From UBA6814 sp040753075 (GTDB lineage Bacteria; Desulfobacterota; Desulfovibrionia; Desulfovibrionales; Desulfovibrionaceae): a stretch of DNA of 64,000 nucleotides. The notes beneath the pieces are model-generated. The model searched no databases, had not been told where the DNA came from, and saw only the letters and a list, made by a program, of their open reading frames with translations. A program made the position numbers and the translations under genes. The stretch is from NCBI GenBank assembly GCA_040753075.1, contig JBFMHA010000006.1, positions 1 through 64,000 on the forward strand, written 5' to 3'. Shown one piece after another: positions 56,214 to 64,000 of this stretch (its first letter is position 1; each line of letters opens with the position of its first letter).

Positions 56214-56605
56214 AGCTTCTCCCCGAAGATGGAGCCGATCTTCTTGTAGATGGTGGCCGGGGTGTAGGGCTTGACCACGTAGTCCGTGACCCCGGTCTGG
56301 ACCGCCTGGAGCACCTTCTCCCCGAAGGCCTCGGCCGTGACCATGATGACCGGGACCTCGGCGAAGCGGGGATTGGCGCGCATGGCCTCCAGCATCTGCA
56401 GGCCGTTCATCACCGGCATGTCCCAGTCCAGGAGCACCAGGCCGTAATCCTCCTTGTCCGACGCGAGCTTGGCCAGGCCGAGCCGGCCGTCCTCGGCGTA
56501 CTGGAAGTTCTTGAACCCCACCGCGCGCAGGATGTCGGACAGCATCCGGCGCATGGCCTGGTTGTCGTCCACGATGAGGATGCGCATGTTGCGGTCGACG
56601 GGCAT
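56210..56605 (-). CDS. CheY-like single-domain response regulator
   Basis: The 131-residue receiver has IVDDNQAMRRML, phosphoacceptor Asp in LVLLDWDMPVMNG, Thr in MVTAEAF and Lys in VVKPYTP. The LDWDMPVMNG form and the C-terminal IYKKIGSIFGEKL are close to chemotaxis CheY proteins. It is convergent with the receiver-kinase gene, their stop codons overlapping, and has AAGGAGGG before the ATG at 56605. No flagellar or chemoreceptor gene is nearby, so it may be a shared phosphate sink or output for the kinases here. Confidence 0.92.
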   Translation of the reverse strand: MPVDRNMRILIVDDNQAMRRMLSDILRAVGFKNFQYAEDGRLGLAKLASDKEDYGLVLLDWDMPVMNGLQMLEAMRANPRFAEVPVIMVTAEAFGEKVLQAVQTGVTDYVVKPYTPATIYKKIGSIFGEKL

Positions 56606-57085
56606 GCCGGCCCTCCTTCTCTCCGCCCAAGATAGCCGCGAACCGGAATCGGCGCAACGGCGCGCACCCGCCAGGATTCTCCGGCCCCAGGAAGATGCTC
56701 TCCCCAATCCATCTCCCGGCAATCCAACGACTCCAAAGGACGGCGCATCGGAATGCAAGACAGAGGCCAGGAGCTGCGACGCGCCGGGCGCAAGAATCAT
56801 ATCCAAGTAATATGGTTTGCCGGACAGGCCCTCGACCCGATTGCCGTTGCGTGAATCTTCGCATTCCACTTGACTTATACGCAAGGACACTCCAATCTGT
56901 CCTCACCGTTTGCATGCGATCGAATGCGGACCATGCGCCATGCTGGCGGGCTGTTCCCCAAACGCATCGGAGAATGCGTGGACAGGGTCGCGTGGACGCG
57001 GGTCCATGCATTCATGAAACGCCGTTCCGGGACGCCGGGCAACGGCCTGGCTTCTCTGGCTCCGGCGGGAAGGGATAGACAGGGG
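56606..57085. other. 480-bp divergent intergenic region
   Basis: It separates the CheY-like gene from the next hybrid-protein gene. Base composition is lower in GC around 56790-56900. TTGACT occurs near 56870 but without a convincing -10. In-frame upstream start codons (56870 and later) would add a region with atypical codons and no ribosome site, so the region is treated as non-coding. Confidence 0.5.
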
Positions 57086-58830
57086 ATGGGAAACGCAGGG
57101 GGTGTCCTGACCAGCCTTCACGGCTGGCGCTCCTGGTTGGGCGCAGCCCTTGGCGTCCTTTTCTGGCTCCTCGACGCGGCGCTCCACAACGTGGCCGCCG
57201 GCCGGCCTGACCTCCTGGAGGACATCCTCGCCCCGCCCTATCCGGAAATGCTGACGCGCCTCGTGGCGTTCGTGGCGTTCGTCGCCCTTGGGATCCGCGC
57301 CCATCTTGCCGCCCGGGCGCGGGACGATCTCCGGCGCCAGGGGCTCGAAACCCTGGCCCGGCAGGAAGCCGCATCCGGCGCGCGCGCCGAGGCCCTGGCG
57401 GCGGAAGGCGAAAGCCTCCGCGCCCGGATCCGGGACCTGGAGCAGGCCGAACTGCTCTCCCGGGAGCACGCCGAACGGATCGTGGCCATCCTGGGCGCAG
57501 CCGGCGCCGGGCTGAGCATCACCGGACCGGACTTGCGGCTCCGCTACGTGGACCCGGAACTGCGCCGGACGCACGGCGACCCGACGGGCCGCACCTGCCA
57601 CGACTATTTCATGGACCGGCCTTCCCCCTGCCCCGGCTGCCCGGCGGACGCCGCCCGCCGCGCCGGCGACTGCGCGGCCGCCGAGGCCGTCCTGCCCCGG
57701 GACGGGTCGCGGCCGGTGCGGGAGGCGCTCGTTCCCTTCAGCGACGCAGCGGGGGAGCAGCTCCTGGCCCAGTTGTGGACCGACGCCGCCGCGCCCGACA
57801 GGGTCGAAGACTCCCCGCGACGCCTCGACCCCGCTCCGGCGGAGCCGGAAGACGAGGAGACAGGCGCGCGGCTGCGCGGCCTGCTCCCGGAGGAAGAGAG
57901 CCCGGCTGCGCCTCCCCCTGCAGAACCGAGCCCCGAGAACCAGCCGCCCGGACCGGACGACGACTCCGCCCGGCGTCCGGCCCCCGACGCTCCTTCCACC
58001 TCTCCCCCCGCCTCCCGGCCCGGTCCGTCCGCGGGCCCGGCCAAGGGATTCGCGGGTCTGACCTCCCTGCCGCCCCTGCGCCTCCTCCTGGCCGAGGACA
58101 ACCTGCCCAGCCAGGAGGCCCTCACCTATTTCCTGAGCAAGGCCGGGCACCAGGTCTCCTTCGTGACCGACGGCCGGAAGGTGCTGGAGGCCCTGGCCCG
58201 GGATGACTTCGACCTGGTGCTCATGGACGTCCAGATGCCCGGCATGGACGGGGTGGAGACCGTGCGGCGCATCCGCCGCGACGCCTCGGGAAGCTTTGAT
58301 CCGGCCATCCCGGTCATCGCCCTCACGGCCTACGCCCTGGACGGAGACCGGGAGGCCTTCCTGTCCGAGGGAATGAGCGACTACGTGTCCAAGCCCATCG
58401 ACCTGTCCGTGCTCTTCGCGGCCCTGGCCCGCCACTGCCGCCCCCGCGGAGCGAACGGCAGGACCGCCTCCGGCCCGGCCTCCCGGCCACGTTTCCGGTG
58501 CGACAAGGCCCTGCGCCGGTCCGTCGCCGTCCTGGTGCTGGCCGAGGCTCCCGCCCGCCTGGATGGCCTGCGCCGGGCGCTGCAGGAGGAGGACCAGACG
58601 GCTACGTTGCGCCTGGCCCGGCGCCTCGCCGCGACCCTGGACCTGCTCCCCGCCCCGGACATCCGCCCGCTGGCCTCCCGCCTGGTCCACGCCGCCGAGG
58701 CCGGGGACCTGCCCGGGGCCAGGTCCGCCCTCGCGGAGCTCGCGTCCGGCCAGGAGGAGCTGCTGGCGGCCCTGGCCCGGGACCTCGGGGCCGGGCCGGA
58801 AGCCCGGGACGGACAGGAGGAGGTCCGGCC

Positions 58831-58834
<4 letters not shown>
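57086..58834 (+). CDS. membrane-anchored PAS-receiver-degenerate Hpt protein
   Basis: The 582-residue protein has two hydrophobic segments near the N-terminus (SWLGAALGVLFWLLDAAL; LVAFVAFVALGIRA), a coiled coil (about 75-125), a small PAS-like domain (about 130-230) with a Cys cluster (TCHDYFMDRPSPCPGCPADA), a Pro-rich linker, and a receiver (LLLAEDNLPSQEAL; phosphoacceptor in LVLMDVQMPGMDG; Lys in YVSKPID). The C-terminal ~110 residues resemble an Hpt domain but the His is replaced (RLARRLAATLDLL). No kinase core is present; the hybrid kinase translated next, through an ATG/GTG-TGA overlap, is the likely partner. ATG 57086 was chosen for its AAGGGA at 10 nt and because the upstream frame is atypical. 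Confidence 0.82.
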
Positions 58835-61515
<2,681 letters not shown>

Positions 61516-61724
61516 CTCCGCGCCCGCGCAACGCCGCGGCCTGCCGGATCAACCCGGCGCGCCGGCCTCGCGGTACGCTCCTAGGACCGGCCCACCGGCG
61601 TCGCAGGGACGCGGCGCGCGCCGCGTCCGAGGACAGCGGCCGAGGGCGCTGCGCCCTCAGCCTGACGCGCGCGGGGCGATTCCCGCCGCCGGCAAGCCGG
61701 GAGCGCGCGGGGGGATGCAGCCGC

Positions 61725-62894
61725 CTAGAACTTGTCGCCGTGTGTGTGGCACTGCTTGCAGTCGGTCTTGTTCCTGTGGGGGGTGAGGCCCGTGCCCGAG
61801 TGGCAGGTGGTCAGGCAGAAGCTGTTGTAGCTGGCCGGGTCCGTGTTCGGGAAGGACACGGCCACCCCGTTGACCGAAGAGCGCAACAGGTAGATGTTGG
61901 TCGTGGAGCCGTGCGGCTCGTGGCAGTCCAGGCAACTCAGGCAATGGTTCCCGGTGTAGGGCGGGCGCAGGGTCGCGGCCGCGCCGGTCTTGGCCCCGTG
62001 TTTGTCCCCGGCGGATGGCGCCCATACGGGCTGGATCAGGTTGCGCGGCCCGCCCGGCAGCCGCGGGTTGGTGCTGTAGATGGTGTTGTTCGGGTTGTGG
62101 CAGTCGGTGCAGAACTTGACGTAGTCAGGCGCGTTGGACCCGTCTGCGGTGGTGTCGTTGGCCGGCTCGTAGCGGTTGGTCCGGTTGTACCAAAAGGGCG
62201 ACCTGTAGTTGACGTTGGCGTTCAGGCGCTCGGTGGCGCCGTCGCCCCAGGGGTTGCCGTGGTCCGAGGGCCGGGAGATGGCGGTGTTGAGCAGCCCCCC
62301 GGCCAGGTCGATGGGGTGGGCGCGCTGGGCCACGTGGGGGTTGTGGCACCCGTCGCACGGCGAGAAGCGCGCGGGCAGGGTCCAGGCCACGCCGTCCTTG
62401 GTGACCATGGACTTGCCCAGCGCCTGGGAGACGATGTCGGGGAGGTAGTGGGACGACCCCGCGGCGGTGTGGCCGAAGGCGGACTTGATGTCCGCGTCGT
62501 AGCTGCCGGCCGCGGTGTACCCCCCGAACGTGTAGGAATAGCTGTAGTTGCTGGTCACGCCCCCGGACTGGTAGCCGCCGGTTGTCCTGTGGCACTGCAG
62601 GCATACGTTGTTCGTCTGGGTGTCCGCGGCCGGGGCGAAGAGCAGGAAGCCGTCCGGGCCCAGGCCCGGGGCCGGCTCGACGTTGTCCACGCTGGCGTGC
62701 TGCTCGTGGCAGTGGCCGCAGTGGCCCCGGGCATACTGCGGCATGGAGGTGCGCAGCACCCCGTAGGAGGAGTTGCCGTGGGCCGAACTCAGATACAGCC
62801 CGGCCTGGGCCGGCAGGGCCAGGACCATGGCCGTCGCGGCCAGGGCCGCCGCGGCCAGCCGCAGCAGCCGACGTCTCGGATTCTCCCCGTTCAT
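61725..62894 (-). CDS. multiheme c-type cytochrome, about 7 haem sites
   Basis: The 389-residue protein has a signal peptide (RRLLRLAAAALAATAMVLAL then PAQA) and should be periplasmic or surface-exposed. CxxCH motifs are CGHCH, CLQCH, CDGCH, CTDCH, CLDCH and CKQCH; CLTTCH offers a seventh site with three residues between the cysteines. Extra conserved-looking His residues could be distal ligands. It is translationally coupled (ATGA) to the larger cytochrome upstream, so the two probably act as one electron-transfer unit. Its terminal acceptor is unknown. Confidence 0.92.
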   Translation of the reverse strand: MNGENPRRRLLRLAAAALAATAMVLALPAQAGLYLSSAHGNSSYGVLRTSMPQYARGHCGHCHEQHASVDNVEPAPGLGPDGFLLFAPAADTQTNNVCLQCHRTTGGYQSGGVTSNYSYSYTFGGYTAAGSYDADIKSAFGHTAAGSSHYLPDIVSQALGKSMVTKDGVAWTLPARFSPCDGCHNPHVAQRAHPIDLAGGLLNTAISRPSDHGNPWGDGATERLNANVNYRSPFWYNRTNRYEPANDTTADGSNAPDYVKFCTDCHNPNNTIYSTNPRLPGGPRNLIQPVWAPSAGDKHGAKTGAAATLRPPYTGNHCLSCLDCHEPHGSTTNIYLLRSSVNGVAVSFPNTDPASYNSFCLTTCHSGTGLTPHRNKTDCKQCHTHGDKF

Positions 62895-64000
62895 CGCTTC
62901 CTCGTGTGGCAGACCCCGCACCCGGCCAGGGCCGTGGCCAGGTTGGCGCTGCGGATGTCCCAGCGGAGCATCTTGAAATACGGGCTGGCGTGGGCCCGGT
63001 GGCAGGACAGGCACATGACCATGTCCGCGCCCGGGGTGACTGTGGAGCTGACCCCGGACAGGACCGGCCGGGCCACCGGGACCAGGGGGTCGTAGGTCAC
63101 GTAGCTCGCGAACTCGCCGCTGGACGGCAGGGGGGCGTCCGAGGGGTGGCGCAGCCAGGGGCTGCTCCCCCCCACGGTCGTGTCCTGGACGTGGAAGTTG
63201 CCGTGGCAGCCGGTGCAGAAGCCGGTCATGGTGTTGCCCAGGACGGCGAACCCTCCCCTGCCGGTCTTGTCGCCGTCCCGGCCCAGGTATTCGTTGTGGT
63301 CCGAACTGGTGGGGATCCGCTCCCAGTCCGCGTCCTCGATGCCCGACACCCCGCGCCCGTCACCGGCCTCGTGCCCGCCCAGGAAGCGGTACCAGCCCTT
63401 GGCCGCGGAATCCACCAGGCCGGTGGAGCCCTTGGCGTGGTGCCAGCTGGTCACCGAGGGCGTCGAGCCCCCGGACACCAGGTGGCAGCCCAGGCAGGCC
63501 GACCGCCCCTGGAGGTGTCCGCTGCCCGTGTAGCCCCGGTCGAGGTTCACGTGGCAGGAGTCGTTGCCGCAGCCGGACTGGTCCCCGGGCGCGACGTTCA
63601 GCGTCGCGTCGTCGCTCATGATGTTGTGCCCGAAGGAATCGTCCTGCGTGACCCAGTAGAAGTTGCCCGCGGCCAGACCCTGGCGGGTGGTCCCGCCGTC
63701 CGAGGAGGCCCCGAAGCCCGGTTCGGCCATGCTGAACACGATGGGCGCCCCGGTCACGGCGTCCTTCCAGGTGGCGCCGTCGCTGGCGGTGTGGCAGCCC
63801 AGGCAGTCGGTGACCAGCAGGTGGCTGTTGGGCGTGGAGTCGGCGACCTTGGACGCGCCCGAGTAGGACCAGGCCATGGGCTCGGCGTTCTGGCTGTTGT
63901 GCATGGTGTGGCAGTTGGAGCACGGACCGGCCACCTCGGCTGACGCCGGAGGGGCGGCCAGGAACAGCGCCGCCAGGAGCAGCGCCGGAACCGCCCTCCA
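62891..64000 (-). CDS. multiheme c-type cytochrome, 5' end outside the window
   Basis: The visible 369 codons begin inside a signal peptide (WRAVPALLLAALFLAAPPAS then A), so only the first few residues are missing. Haem motifs are CSNCH, CLGCH, CLGCH, CTGCH, CLSCH and CGVCH, plus CGNDSCH with four residues between the cysteines, about seven haems. The organisation (CSNCHTMHNSQ near the mature N-terminus, then long loops) resembles decahaem/dodecahaem-type export cytochromes of Desulfobacterota. It is coupled to the second cytochrome by an ATGA overlap. An open frame of the full length runs to the window edge. Confidence 0.93.
   Translation of the reverse strand, partial: WRAVPALLLAALFLAAPPASAEVAGPCSNCHTMHNSQNAEPMAWSYSGASKVADSTPNSHLLVTDCLGCHTASDGATWKDAVTGAPIVFSMAEPGFGASSDGGTTRQGLAAGNFYWVTQDDSFGHNIMSDDATLNVAPGDQSGCGNDSCHVNLDRGYTGSGHLQGRSACLGCHLVSGGSTPSVTSWHHAKGSTGLVDSAAKGWYRFLGGHEAGDGRGVSGIEDADWERIPTSSDHNEYLGRDGDKTGRGGFAVLGNTMTGFCTGCHGNFHVQDTTVGGSSPWLRHPSDAPLPSSGEFASYVTYDPLVPVARPVLSGVSSTVTPGADMVMCLSCHRAHASPYFKMLRWDIRSANLATALAGCGVCHTRKR

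Overview
The window looks like a chromosome segment of a GC-rich, strictly anaerobic bacterium, most likely a Desulfovibrio-type member of the Desulfobacterota. The pointers are a complete carbonyl branch of the Wood-Ljungdahl pathway (CooC, CooS, acetyl-CoA synthase, both corrinoid iron-sulfur protein subunits and a reductive activator), periplasmic multiheme c-type cytochromes, a hemerythrin-fused protein and a very dense set of PAS/histidine-kinase genes. The taxonomic guess is inference; no rRNA, tRNA, insertion sequence or phage gene was recognised.

Left part (1-6.2 kb): a DedA-type membrane protein whose 3' end is tandemly repeated off the window edge, then a compact type II-C CRISPR-Cas locus. 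A ~96-nt tracrRNA gene with its own promoter and terminator lies on the minus strand, divergent from cas9, cas1 and cas2. An array of eight 37-bp repeats follows. The array appears to be transcribed on the minus strand, toward the cas genes: every repeat carries a -35/-10 pair (TTGACT, 17 bp, TAGCAT), and a terminator hairpin closes the cas-proximal end.

6.2-28.4 kb: a WcbI-like plus unknown gene pair, a DUF342 protein with a duplicated gene tail, phosphofructokinase, an XRE-PAS-histidine kinase fusion, a PAS protein, a GntR-led cluster (small protein, 467-aa membrane protein, Tat-exported metallo-beta-lactamase-fold protein, CobW-type GTPase), two two-component systems, a TetR regulator, a ModE-like regulator and purU.

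28.5-41.6 kb: the C1 operon. A core-MetE-type methionine synthase candidate comes first, then a tiny ORF, cooC, cooS, an in-frame fusion of acetyl-CoA synthase (AcsB) to the corrinoid protein small subunit (AcsD) through a ~390-residue Ala/Ser/Pro/Gly linker, an MNT-HepT toxin-antitoxin pair, acsC, and an activator ATPase fused to a DUF3786 domain. Together they would reduce CO2 to CO, methylate the corrinoid protein, assemble acetyl-CoA and re-reduce inactivated cobalamin; the methionine synthase would draw methyl groups from the same corrinoid protein.

41.6-61.5 kb: a signalling block. A metallo-beta-lactamase/double cNMP-binding/hemerythrin protein is divergent from a 2676-aa hybrid kinase with five solute-binding modules. 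Downstream are three similar receiver proteins with different outputs (HD-GYP phosphodiesterase, class III adenylate cyclase, histidine kinase), a CheY-like protein, and a pair of hybrid proteins with degenerate phosphotransfer domains. 61.7-64 kb: two multiheme cytochromes on the minus strand, the second running off the right edge.
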